Positions 1 to 7,454 of a DNA stretch of 64,000 nucleotides are shown in pieces. The stretch covers positions 992,001-1,056,000 of the forward strand of contig NZ_JACHNV010000001.1 in the NCBI RefSeq assembly GCF_014199535.1, written 5' to 3'. Position numbers and translations under genes: made by a program. Position 1 is the stretch's first letter; each line of letters opens with the position of its first letter. Source of the stretch: Hymenobacter latericoloratus (GTDB taxonomy: Bacteria > Bacteroidota > Bacteroidia > Cytophagales > Hymenobacteraceae). The notes beneath the pieces were generated by a model. The model searched no databases and was not told the DNA's origin. It saw only the letters and a list, made by a program, of their open reading frames with translations.

Positions 1-401
1 CCCCAACCGATGCGGGAATACCACTTGTCGCCGAGGTTCTCTACGGCCCGCCACTCGGGGTAGTCACCTTCGAAACGCTGAGCCAGTTCGTAGCGGTTGT
101 TCAGCACATCATTGTAGATGTTCTTGGTCTTCCACATCATCGTGAAAGCATTAGAAGAGTACAATGGGGAGTGAGGGTCCAGTTCCGTATCGGAGTAGGC
201 GTGGTGCATGCGGTGCAGCAGCGCGTAGGCCCGGGGCGAAAGAAACGAGGAACCCTGGCAGATGTACGTGAACAGGAAGAAGAACCGCTCCCAGAATTTA
301 TTCATCGTGAACATCTTGTGAGCCGCGTACCGGTGCAGATAGAACGTCTGCGTAAAGAGCGACAGGTAGTAGTGCGCTACGAAAAAGAAGAGTATCGCCA
401 T
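1..401 (-). CDS. acyl-CoA / fatty acid desaturase (3' end missing)
   Basis: Membrane di-iron fatty acid desaturase, which would put a double bond into acyl chains to tune membrane fluidity. About 133 residues from the start are visible; the gene runs off the left edge. Two of the three histidine clusters of the family are seen: HRYAAH near residue 23 and HRMHH near residue 63, the latter followed by HAYSDTELDPHSP, which is typical of the stearoyl-CoA desaturase type. The first residues (MAILFFFVAHYYLSLF) form a hydrophobic segment. The reading frame stays open upstream of the chosen ATG, so the start could lie further out, but the ATG gives the usual short lead before the first His box. A promoter with an overlapping dyad lies 80-120 bases upstream. 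Confidence 0.85.
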   Translation of the reverse strand, partial: MAILFFFVAHYYLSLFTQTFYLHRYAAHKMFTMNKFWERFFFLFTYICQGSSFLSPRAYALLHRMHHAYSDTELDPHSPLYSSNAFTMMWKTKNIYNDVLNNRYELAQRFEGDYPEWRAVENLGDKWYSRIGW

Positions 402-479
402 GGGCAAAAAGTTAGAGGTCGAATCCAGTGGTGGCCGAAGCCCCAACGCGCAAAGCGGAAAAGCGGGGTATTAGTTCAG

Positions 480-522
480 CCGTGGTTTTACAAAACTACG
501 GCCACCCCTACCCAGAGTGCAA
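480..522 (-). promoter_or_regulatory. desaturase promoter with overlapping 22-bp dyad
   Basis: Read on the minus strand, TAGTTTTG (491-498) matches the Bacteroidota -7 consensus TAnnTTTG and a TTG (520-522) lies 21 bases upstream as a -33 element. The -7 element is inside an imperfect palindrome at 480-501 whose 10-base arms (CCGTGGTTTT and AAAACTACGG) match at 9 of 10 positions. A second, shorter palindrome (7-base arms, 526-540) lies just upstream of the -33. The layout suggests a repressor site; the regulator is unknown. Confidence 0.45.
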
Positions 523-636
523 TTCGCCTTTTCAAAAGGCCAAAATGTTGTTCAGGTTCAGCAAAGGTGAGGGGGTAGCAGATAACGACCTATGATCTTC
601 GTCATCTGCTACCCCCTTTATCGGGCTGAAACGCTT

Positions 637-1344
637 TTAGTAATAGGCCTCAGCGGCTTGCCAGTGGGCTACCTCAGGCAGCGGGGCCCGGAAGCACATT
701 TCCTCCTTGGTAACGGGGTGCTGAAACTCCAGCTGCCGGGCGTGCAGGGCAATGCTCACATCGGGCAGGGGCGCCAGGAACCCGTACTTCACATCTCCCA
801 CAATGGGCGTACCCAGACCGGAGCTAAGCTGCACCCGAATCTGGTGGGGGCGGCCGGTAATAGGATTAACCTGCAGCAGCCAACGGGAGCCTGCCTGGCC
901 CAGCACCTGGTAATCCAGCTCCGATTTCAGGCCCTGGCTGTGACGCTCCGGGTAGGCTTTGGTGGTGTTGCGGATGGGATCTTTTACCAGCCAGTGCGTC
1001 AGGTGGCCGGTAGTGGGCTCCGGGCACTTACCGGTCAGGGCCCAATACGTTTTGTGCACCTTGTTGTCGCGGAACATTTCGTTCAGGCGGCTCAGGGCCT
1101 TGCTGGTTTTGGCCAGCGCTACCACGCCGCTCACGGGCCGGTCGAGGCGGTGAGCCACGCCCACGAAAGCGGCGCCGGGCTTCTTGTACTTGAAGCGCAG
1201 GTATTCCTCGGCCTTAGCGGAGAGGGGCTCGTCGCCGGTGGCATCGCCCTGCACGAGCAGGCCCGCGGGCTTATTGATGATGAGCAAGTGGTTGTCTTCG
1301 AACAGAATTTCCTTCTGCTCCGACCACAAATTCGGACGATTCAC
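637..1344 (-). CDS. RluA family RNA pseudouridine synthase
   Basis: Isomerises uridine to pseudouridine in structured RNA (rRNA or tRNA; the target cannot be told from sequence). The protein has 235 residues. The catalytic motif II, HRLDRPVSG, is present with the catalytic Asp near residue 67, as is the N-terminal segment DNHLLIINKPAGLLVQ typical of RluA enzymes. The C-terminal GRPHQIRVQLSSGLGTPIVGD motif region is also intact. No S4 RNA-binding domain precedes the catalytic domain, so it belongs to the short RluA/RluC-like branch. It lies downstream of panB on the same strand, separated by an AT-rich palindromic spacer. Confidence 0.9.
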   Translation of the reverse strand: MNRPNLWSEQKEILFEDNHLLIINKPAGLLVQGDATGDEPLSAKAEEYLRFKYKKPGAAFVGVAHRLDRPVSGVVALAKTSKALSRLNEMFRDNKVHKTYWALTGKCPEPTTGHLTHWLVKDPIRNTTKAYPERHSQGLKSELDYQVLGQAGSRWLLQVNPITGRPHQIRVQLSSGLGTPIVGDVKYGFLAPLPDVSIALHARQLEFQHPVTKEEMCFRAPLPEVAHWQAAEAYY

Positions 1345-1357
1345 TCTGGAAAAATTA

Positions 1358-1460
1358 CCAATTAATAATTAGCAATTAAGAATTGTAAAAGCGCTTTGAA
1401 GGCGTACAAACGCGGCAAAGTGGGCAAAAGCAATTCTAATTATTAACTATTAATTATTCA
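1358..1460. repeat. AT-rich palindromic spacer between panB and pseudouridine synthase
   Basis: The left arm near 1358-1387 (AATTAATAATT, AATTAAGAATTG) is nearly the reverse complement of the right arm near 1431-1459 (CAATTCTAATTATTAA, TTAATTATT). The AT content contrasts strongly with the GC-rich flanks. It could fold as a long hairpin after panB and may act as a terminator or be a small mobile palindrome. No T-tract terminator is evident. Confidence 0.5.
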
Positions 1461-1473
1461 GTACTACTTAAAA

Positions 1474-2289
1474 TTAATACGCTTCGTCCTGGGTAGGGAA
1501 GTCGCGCGACTTTACATCCTGAATGTAGCGCTGCACCGCGTCGTGCATCACATTGCCGAGGTCGGCATACCGGCGCAGGAAGCGGGGCTTGAACTCCTTG
1601 GTGATGCCCAGCATATCGTGCACTACCAGCACCTGGCCGTCCACCTCGGGTCCTGCTCCGATGCCAATAACCGGAATGGTAAGCTTCTCGGCTACCTGCT
1701 TGGCCAAAGAGGAAGGTATTTTTTCCAACACCAAGGCAAAACACCCAATTTCTTCCAGCAGCAGCGCGTCTTCAATCAGCTTCTGCGCCTCCGCCTCTTC
1801 TTTGGCCCGCACCGTGTAGGTGCCAAATTTATAAATACTTTGCGGAGTAAGGCCCAGGTGACCCATCACGGGAATGCCAGCCGTCAGAATGCGGGTGATG
1901 CTGTCCTTGATTTCGGCCCCGCCTTCCAGCTTGATGCCGTGGGCCCCCGATTCCTTCATAATCCGGATGGCCGAGCGCAGGGCTTCCGACGAGTTGCCCT
2001 GGTAGGAGCCAAAGGGCATATCTACCACCACAAAGGCCCGCTTTACGGCCCGCACCACACTCTGGGCGTGGTAGATCATCTGATCAAGGGTGATGGGTAG
2101 GGTAGTTTCGTGGCCGGCCATCACGTTGGAGGCCGAGTCGCCGACCAGCAGCACATCTACCCCGGCACCGTCCAGAATCTGGGCCATGGAGAAGTCGTAG
2201 GCAGTGAGCATGGAAATTTTCTCGCCGCGTTGCTTCATGGCCAGCAGTTGGTGCGTGGTCACGAGTTTGACTTCTTTGTGCTGGGACAT
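1474..2289 (-). CDS. panB: 3-methyl-2-oxobutanoate hydroxymethyltransferase (ketopantoate hydroxymethyltransferase)
   Basis: Transfers a hydroxymethyl group from 5,10-methylene-tetrahydrofolate to alpha-ketoisovalerate to give ketopantoate, the first committed step of pantothenate (and so CoA) synthesis, in the cytoplasm. Length 271 residues is normal for PanB. The N-terminal part contains [14 protein letters not shown] and [19 protein letters not shown], the metal- and substrate-binding region of the family, and later [19 protein letters not shown], another conserved block. The protein fills the expected length from an ATG start with no other start needed. No other pan gene is in the window. 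Confidence 0.95.
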   Translation of the reverse strand: MSQHKEVKLVTTHQLLAMKQRGEKISMLTAYDFSMAQILDGAGVDVLLVGDSASNVMAGHETTLPITLDQMIYHAQSVVRAVKRAFVVVDMPFGSYQGNSSEALRSAIRIMKESGAHGIKLEGGAEIKDSITRILTAGIPVMGHLGLTPQSIYKFGTYTVRAKEEAEAQKLIEDALLLEEIGCFALVLEKIPSSLAKQVAEKLTIPVIGIGAGPEVDGQVLVVHDMLGITKEFKPRFLRRYADLGNVMHDAVQRYIQDVKSRDFPTQDEAY

Positions 2290-2432
2290 GGGCTTGGGGG
2301 TCTTAGAGTCTTGGATATCGTGCGGAAAGCCGGTGGCCTAACCGGAAGCCAAAACTGCGGATTTTTTTAGAAAGAGGGCCACCCGCCCATTCTGCCCAAA
2401 GCCTACTACCCCGCCAGGCCCCAAACTCCTGC

Positions 2433-5312
2433 TTAGAAATTCAGGAAGGTTTTGTTGCGGCTCAGCTTCAGATCCTGAAGTAAGGTTGATTTCGCGGCGA
2501 TATTGACGAAGTAGCCCCGGGTAGGGCCAAACGGGCGCCAGTTGCCGGTGATCTGCCAGCAGTGCAGGTCCTTGGTGATATCGAGGTTGGTAAAGGCCGG
2601 CGTCTTGTTCACAAAATCGTAGTTGGTGCTGAAGCCGAAGCGCAGGGTTTCGGTGAGCTTTACGGAGCCGTTCAGGTTCAGAGAAGCTCCCGAATAGGGG
2701 TTAAGGCGAGGACGGTTCAGCCGGGACGGCAGCGGCCCCGGGTCGCGGTAGGATATGGTCAGGTTGGTGTTCAAATCCCAGGGAATGCTGAAGTCCACGT
2801 AGTCCTCGTAGGGGTCGATGCGGGTAGGGGAGCCCAGGGAAGGGTCGTTGACGGGGGCTACGTCGCGCCGAATGGTGGACTTGCGGTTGCCCTGGGCGGG
2901 GTTGAACTGGTAGGTAATGGTAGTGGAAGCGTCCATCAGGCGGGCCAACCGGATTTTGTCCTGCTGCCACAAGTACTTGTCCTTCAGCATACCCAATGAG
3001 TCGCGCTGATAGAAGCTGAAGCGGGCGTTTATATTGACGCTCAACTTCCGGGCTATCTGCGTGCGGAAGCCACTTTGTAAGTCCTGGAGCTTAAAGCTGG
3101 GAGCGGCAAAATCGTAGGCCGTGCTGAAGTCCAGCCCATCAATGAGGCTTACTTTGTTGAAGGGGGTAGTGCCGGTGGTATCGTTGGAGTTGCGCACCTT
3201 CATTTCTACCTGGTTTTGCAAGGAAAAAGTCAGCAGCCGCACGTCGCGGGTGGTGCGGGCCGCAAACAGCGAGTTGGTAAAGCGAGGCAGCAGCAGCCCG
3301 CCCTGGTTGTCGCGGTACAGCGCGGATTCGGAGTAGAGCTGGCCGGTAGATGGGTCGCGCAAGTCTCCCAGCTGCACTAACTGATACGGCTGGTTCCGGT
3401 TGTTTCTGTCGAGCGGGGAAGGCGGGGCCGGCGAGTAGCTGAACGTAAGCAGGGGCGTTACTTTGTGGCGCAGGGCCTGAATCTTGCGCGTGCCCTTGCG
3501 CACAATGGTACCGTAGAAATTGGTGCCCAGGTTGGCATTGGCCGAGAAGTTATACAGGCGGTTGAAGCCGCGAATGGTGTCGATGCGCACGGCCTGGGCT
3601 TCCCGCACAAACTGGTAGTTCAGCTCCTTGAAGTACCAGGTTTCGCCGTAGGTTATCCCCGGGTTGAAGTTGAAATACTTCAGTAGGTTGAAGCTGCCCA
3701 GCGTAATGCCAAAATCGTGCTGCATGCCAGTCTGGGAGTTGCGCAGCAGCTTGTTGAGGTTGGAAAACCGCACGGGCAGCACGGTGGTTTCGTTGGAGCC
3801 GCCCAGCAGCGGAATGGCTCCCCCGTTGATCTGGCGGGCCGGCAGCGAGTTGGACAGCGTGTTGTTGTAGCGGACGGTGTAGGAAAAAGCCAGCTGCTCG
3901 TAAATTTTACCCCGCGACTCCAGACCCAATAGCTCGTACACGTACTGGCGCGCCAGCTGCGCCGATACGTCGGGCAGAATGAAGTCCATGGTGCCGGCCT
4001 GGGTGTTTTGGTTCTGGCTCAGGTTGACGCTGTAGTTGATGGGCGCGTTGCGCAGCTGCTTGGAGTAGCTGATGTTGGACTGGAACGCGGGCGTGAGGTA
4101 GAGGCGCTGGTTGTAGGAGTTCTGGCGGTAGTAGTTGTTGCTGCTCACGTTCACGTTGGCCGAGAAGCGGCCGCCGTTGGGGCGCGGCACGGGGGTGTGG
4201 TTCCAGGCCAGGGCGAAGTTGCGCGAGGAGCGCGGAATGTTGTAGGCCGGGTTGGTATTGACGTCGGTGCTGCCCAGCAGGCGCTCAGTCGGCTGCTCGC
4301 TGTAATTGAAGGAGAACAGCCCACTAAAGCGGTAGCGCGTGATGTACTGCATTTCGGCCGTGCCCCGCCAGCCCCCGAACCGGTCGGCGTTGCCGGAGTA
4401 GATGTCGCCGGTGAGGCGCACGCCAATGTGCTCGTTAGCAGCCCAGTAGTAGCCGCCGTTGCGCAGAAAAAAGCCCCGGTCAGCGGCCTGCCCGAAGGTA
4501 GGAATGATCAGCCCCGAAGCCCTTTTGTTGCTTTTGGGGCTGGGAAAATAGCCAAACAAAAAGCCCAGCGGCGTCGGAATATCGCCGATAACCAGATTGA
4601 AAGGACCGGTTACTACCTTTTGCTTCGGGCCCGGGACCAGCTTCATTTTGCTGGCGTTGATGTAGAAGTGCGGGTGCTCCAGGTTGCAGGTGGTATATAC
4701 CGCGTTGCGGCCGAAGGCTTCCCCCAGCGCATTCTTTTTGAGGGTTTCAGCGTGAATAAAGCCCTCACCCTGCTGGGTAACCACGTCGGTAATGCGGCCC
4801 CGCTTGGTTTTGATGTTGTAATCGATGCGGCCGGCCTGGTAAGATTCGGCACCCTGCTTGAACAGGGGGCGGTCCTGCACCCGGCCGGTGGAGTCCTTGG
4901 TGCCTTCGGCCGTAACCAGGTTTTTGCTGTAGTCAACGGTAATCAGCGCGGCCTTCAGGTTCATGGTCCCGTAGTCCACGTTGGCTTTGTCGTACAGGAT
5001 GGCGCGCTTGTTCTGCACCTCAAACCGGATGGAATCTTGGGCCGTGTACTTAACGGTGGTTTCCACGGCGCCTTTGCGCCCCCCGGCCGCCACGTTCAAG
5101 GAGTCGGGAGTGCCCTGAACAACCGCCGCAGTATCGCGCACGGGGGCCGCGGGCTGAGGGGCGTTCAGGATGCGGGGCGCGGGCCGCACGTCTTCGGGCA
5201 CGTTCGTCGTGCGGGGCCGTTGCTGCGCCTGCCCGGAGTGCAGCAGGCCCAAGCTCAGGAACAGAAAGAGCAGTAGTGGTAGCCGCGGCAGCGGGGAAAG
5301 CGCACTCCACAT
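2433..5312 (-). CDS. lptD: LptD-like LPS assembly outer-membrane protein
   Basis: Outer-membrane beta-barrel that inserts lipopolysaccharide into the outer leaflet, the last step of Lpt transport. The ATG at 5312 is chosen because it starts a clear signal peptide (basic start, then LLLFLFLSLGLLHSG, cleavage near AQ-QR at residues 28-31); the frame is open 29 codons further upstream. The mature protein of about 930 residues starts with an OstA-like beta-jellyroll (roughly residues 100-240, with YDKANVDYGTMNLKAALITVDY), followed by a long barrel rich in alternating aromatic and polar residues and ending in F, as outer-membrane proteins do. It lies divergent from the amidase gene with a 99-base shared promoter region. 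The role in LPS export is inferred from family resemblance. Confidence 0.85.
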   Translation of the reverse strand: MWSALSPLPRLPLLLFLFLSLGLLHSGQAQQRPRTTNVPEDVRPAPRILNAPQPAAPVRDTAAVVQGTPDSLNVAAGGRKGAVETTVKYTAQDSIRFEVQNKRAILYDKANVDYGTMNLKAALITVDYSKNLVTAEGTKDSTGRVQDRPLFKQGAESYQAGRIDYNIKTKRGRITDVVTQQGEGFIHAETLKKNALGEAFGRNAVYTTCNLEHPHFYINASKMKLVPGPKQKVVTGPFNLVIGDIPTPLGFLFGYFPSPKSNKRASGLIIPTFGQAADRGFFLRNGGYYWAANEHIGVRLTGDIYSGNADRFGGWRGTAEMQYITRYRFSGLFSFNYSEQPTERLLGSTDVNTNPAYNIPRSSRNFALAWNHTPVPRPNGGRFSANVNVSSNNYYRQNSYNQRLYLTPAFQSNISYSKQLRNAPINYSVNLSQNQNTQAGTMDFILPDVSAQLARQYVYELLGLESRGKIYEQLAFSYTVRYNNTLSNSLPARQINGGAIPLLGGSNETTVLPVRFSNLNKLLRNSQTGMQHDFGITLGSFNLLKYFNFNPGITYGETWYFKELNYQFVREAQAVRIDTIRGFNRLYNFSANANLGTNFYGTIVRKGTRKIQALRHKVTPLLTFSYSPAPPSPLDRNNRNQPYQLVQLGDLRDPSTGQLYSESALYRDNQGGLLLPRFTNSLFAARTTRDVRLLTFSLQNQVEMKVRNSNDTTGTTPFNKVSLIDGLDFSTAYDFAAPSFKLQDLQSGFRTQIARKLSVNINARFSFYQRDSLGMLKDKYLWQQDKIRLARLMDASTTITYQFNPAQGNRKSTIRRDVAPVNDPSLGSPTRIDPYEDYVDFSIPWDLNTNLTISYRDPGPLPSRLNRPRLNPYSGASLNLNGSVKLTETLRFGFSTNYDFVNKTPAFTNLDITKDLHCWQITGNWRPFGPTRGYFVNIAAKSTLLQDLKLSRNKTFLNF

Positions 5313-5374
5313 AGAATTGAACACAGGCGCGAGTGGGGCCACGTAGTTTTTATCGTTTATTTTGTGGCGGTTTG

Positions 5375-5382
5375 CAAAGGTA
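5375..5382 (-). promoter_or_regulatory. -7 promoter element (TAnnTTTG) of lptD
   Basis: TACCTTTG on the minus strand, 63 bases upstream of the lptD ATG. It matches the Bacteroidota sigma-A -7 consensus exactly. A recognisable -33 TTG at the best spacing is not seen; GTTAG is at roughly that place. Confidence 0.5.
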
Positions 5383-5411
5383 GCGGGTCGCTGCCCCAAC
5401 TAACGAACTCC

Positions 5412-6227
5412 GTGCGGAATATTGTCGCTCTGGGCACGGCGGCCCTGCTATTTCTCGCCGGCTCTACTTCCTCTTCTACTCCGCGGGCTACGGCGCCCGG
5501 CGGGGCGGCTCCCTATAAGTATCGGCTGCGGACGGTGGTGCTGGATGCCGGCCACGGCGGCAAAGACCGGGGCTGCGTCGGCGTGAAGGCTCGCGAGGCC
5601 GATGTGGCCCTGAAAATTATTCTGGAGCTGGGCCGGCAGATTGAGGAAAACATGCCCGAGGTGAAAGTGGTGTACACCCGCAAAACCGACGTGTTCGTGG
5701 AGTTGGCCGACCGCGCGGGCATCGCCAACAAGCATAACGCCGACCTGTTCATCTCGGTCCACTGCAACGCCAGCGCCCCGGCGGCCATCGGGACGGAGGT
5801 CTGGACCATGGGACCGCACAAAACGGACGCCAACCTCTCGGTAGCCAAGCGCGAAAACGCGGTAATTCTGCAGGAAGAAAACTACCAAGAGCGCTACAGC
5901 GGCTTCGACCCCACCTCGCCCCAGAGCCACATCCTGTTTTCACTCTACCAGAGCGCCCACATGGTTAACAGCCTGCGGTTTGCCCAAAAGGTGGACCGGC
6001 AGTTCCGGACCACCGTGGGGCGGCCCTCGCGGGGCGTGAAGCAGGCCGGCTTTCTGGTGCTCTGGAAATCCACCATGCCTTCGGTGCTGATTGAGTCGGG
6101 TTTTCTGACTAACCGCCAGGAAGAGCAATACCTAAACGATAAAGCCGGGCAGTCGTATATGGCCTCGGGTATCTACCGGGCCTTCCGTGACTATAAAAAT
6201 GAGCTGGAAGCTACCACCGGTGAATAG
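5412..6227 (+). CDS. N-acetylmuramoyl-L-alanine amidase (Amidase_3 family)
   Basis: Zn-dependent peptidoglycan amidase that cleaves the bond between MurNAc and the stem peptide, used in cell separation and wall recycling. The GTG at 5412 is chosen since it starts a signal-like segment (RNIVALGTAALLFLAGSTS). The 271-residue protein shows the family pattern: VLDAGHGGKDRG with the first Zn-binding His near residue 48, then FISVHCNAS with another Zn-binding His, and LIESGFLTN with the catalytic Glu near the C-terminus. No SPOR or LysM domain is attached. The MlaD-type gene follows 65 bases downstream on the same strand, so the two are probably co-transcribed. Confidence 0.88.
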   Translation: MRNIVALGTAALLFLAGSTSSSTPRATAPGGAAPYKYRLRTVVLDAGHGGKDRGCVGVKAREADVALKIILELGRQIEENMPEVKVVYTRKTDVFVELADRAGIANKHNADLFISVHCNASAPAAIGTEVWTMGPHKTDANLSVAKRENAVILQEENYQERYSGFDPTSPQSHILFSLYQSAHMVNSLRFAQKVDRQFRTTVGRPSRGVKQAGFLVLWKSTMPSVLIESGFLTNRQEEQYLNDKAGQSYMASGIYRAFRDYKNELEATTGE

Positions 6228-6292
6228 CCTTGCCTGGCCGGTGCCCCCCGGTCCGCTGCTCCCGACTCCCTCTTCACCCAACTGCTGACCCC

Positions 6293-7318
6293 GTGTCGAA
6301 AGAAATCAAAGTGGCCCTGCTGGGCATTGTGGCCGTGGCCCTGCTGATTGTAGGGTTTAACTTCCTGAAGGGTAGTAATATTCTCTCCACGGACCGCACG
6401 TACTACGCCAAGTACGACAACGTGGACGGCCTGAACGTGGGCAACCCTGTTATCCTTAACGGTATTAAGGTAGGCCAGGTCAAGGAAATGACCCTGGTGC
6501 CGGAGGAAGGCAACCGCGTGAAAGTAGCCGTGGAGCTGCAGAAAGGCGTTACCGTCGGCGACTCCACCGTGGCCAGCCTGAGCGGCTCGCTGCTGGGCTC
6601 CAAAACCATTACCCTGTTTCTGGGCAAGAACACGAAGGTGTATGATGGGGGCGAGGAGCTGAAATCGTACACTGTGGCCAGCATTACCGATGCGTTTCAG
6701 GCCAAAGCCCTGCCCGTGCTGGGCACCGTTGACTCTACCTTGATTAAGGTGAACGGCTTTCTGAACAAGGATGCCAAAGTAAGCCTGCAGGCTACCCTGC
6801 AAAACGCCCAGGGCAGCACCGAGGCCCTGAAAAATCTGCTGCTGATGAACCAGCGCAATATCAACCAGATTACCTCCAACATGGCCCGCCTCACGGCCGA
6901 CCTGAACAAGACCAGCGCCAAGTTCGACCGGATTGCGGCCAACTTCTCTACCCTCAGCGACTCGCTGAAGAATGCACCCGTGGGTCCGGCCATGCGCAAG
7001 CTCAACGCCACCATGACGGAAGCCCAGGGCACGATGACTACCCTGAACCGCTCCCTCAGCGACCAGCAGGGCTCCCTGGGTAAGCTCCTGCGCGATTCTA
7101 CTCTCTACAACAACCTCAATGCTACGGCCGCAAGCTCCAACGCCCTGCTGCAGGATTTGAAGGCTAACCCCAAAAATTACGTGCACTTTTCGGTGTTCGG
7201 GGGCGGCAAGGCCAAGCAGAAAACCGAAACGACCACCAAGCCTAACGGCGAGGTAGAAAAGGAAACCAAAACCGTAGTGCCCGCCACCGGCGCGGTTGTG
7301 ACGCCCGCCGCTAACTAG
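6293..7318 (+). CDS. MlaD/MCE family lipid-transport protein
   Basis: Periplasmic substrate-binding part of an Mla-type (MCE) phospholipid transporter, anchored in the inner membrane. GTG 6293 is taken as start because it directly precedes SKEIKVALLGIVAVALLIVG, the single N-terminal membrane helix expected in MlaD; the frame continues upstream without a signal. The MCE domain follows at about residues 35-115 (YAKYDNVDGLNVGNPVILNG, then GSLLGSKTITLFLG). The rest, to residue 341, is a helical tail and a lysine- and threonine-rich end. The matching permease and ATPase are not in this window, so they must be encoded elsewhere. Family assignment is firm; the lipid carried is unknown. Confidence 0.88.
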   Translation: MSKEIKVALLGIVAVALLIVGFNFLKGSNILSTDRTYYAKYDNVDGLNVGNPVILNGIKVGQVKEMTLVPEEGNRVKVAVELQKGVTVGDSTVASLSGSLLGSKTITLFLGKNTKVYDGGEELKSYTVASITDAFQAKALPVLGTVDSTLIKVNGFLNKDAKVSLQATLQNAQGSTEALKNLLLMNQRNINQITSNMARLTADLNKTSAKFDRIAANFSTLSDSLKNAPVGPAMRKLNATMTEAQGTMTTLNRSLSDQQGSLGKLLRDSTLYNNLNATAASSNALLQDLKANPKNYVHFSVFGGGKAKQKTETTTKPNGEVEKETKTVVPATGAVVTPAAN

Positions 7319-7376
7319 CGCCGTGAGGGCGTGCAACTGGCAGCAAGCATGGTAGGACCACACCGGCAAATCCTTT

Positions 7377-7384
7377 TACCTTTG
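7377..7384 (+). promoter_or_regulatory. -7 promoter element (TAnnTTTG) of the carboxylase gene
   Basis: TACCTTTG, an exact match to the Bacteroidota -7 consensus, 71 bases upstream of the ATG at 7455. No convincing -33 TTG is visible. Confidence 0.5.
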
Positions 7385-7454
7385 AAATCCGCCCCACCCA
7401 GGGCGGATTTTTTGCTCTTACCCACCCATCCCACCCACTTTTTATCCCACCCCA

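Noticed and set aside
592..1365. A 257-residue open frame on the plus strand
   Set aside because: It is antisense to the pseudouridine synthase, whose motifs (HRLDRPVSG) are clear. The frame is open only because of high GC.
4008..5276. A 422-residue plus-strand open frame over lptD
   Set aside because: Val/Gly/Ala-rich antisense shadow with no motif; lptD on the other strand has a signal peptide and barrel pattern.
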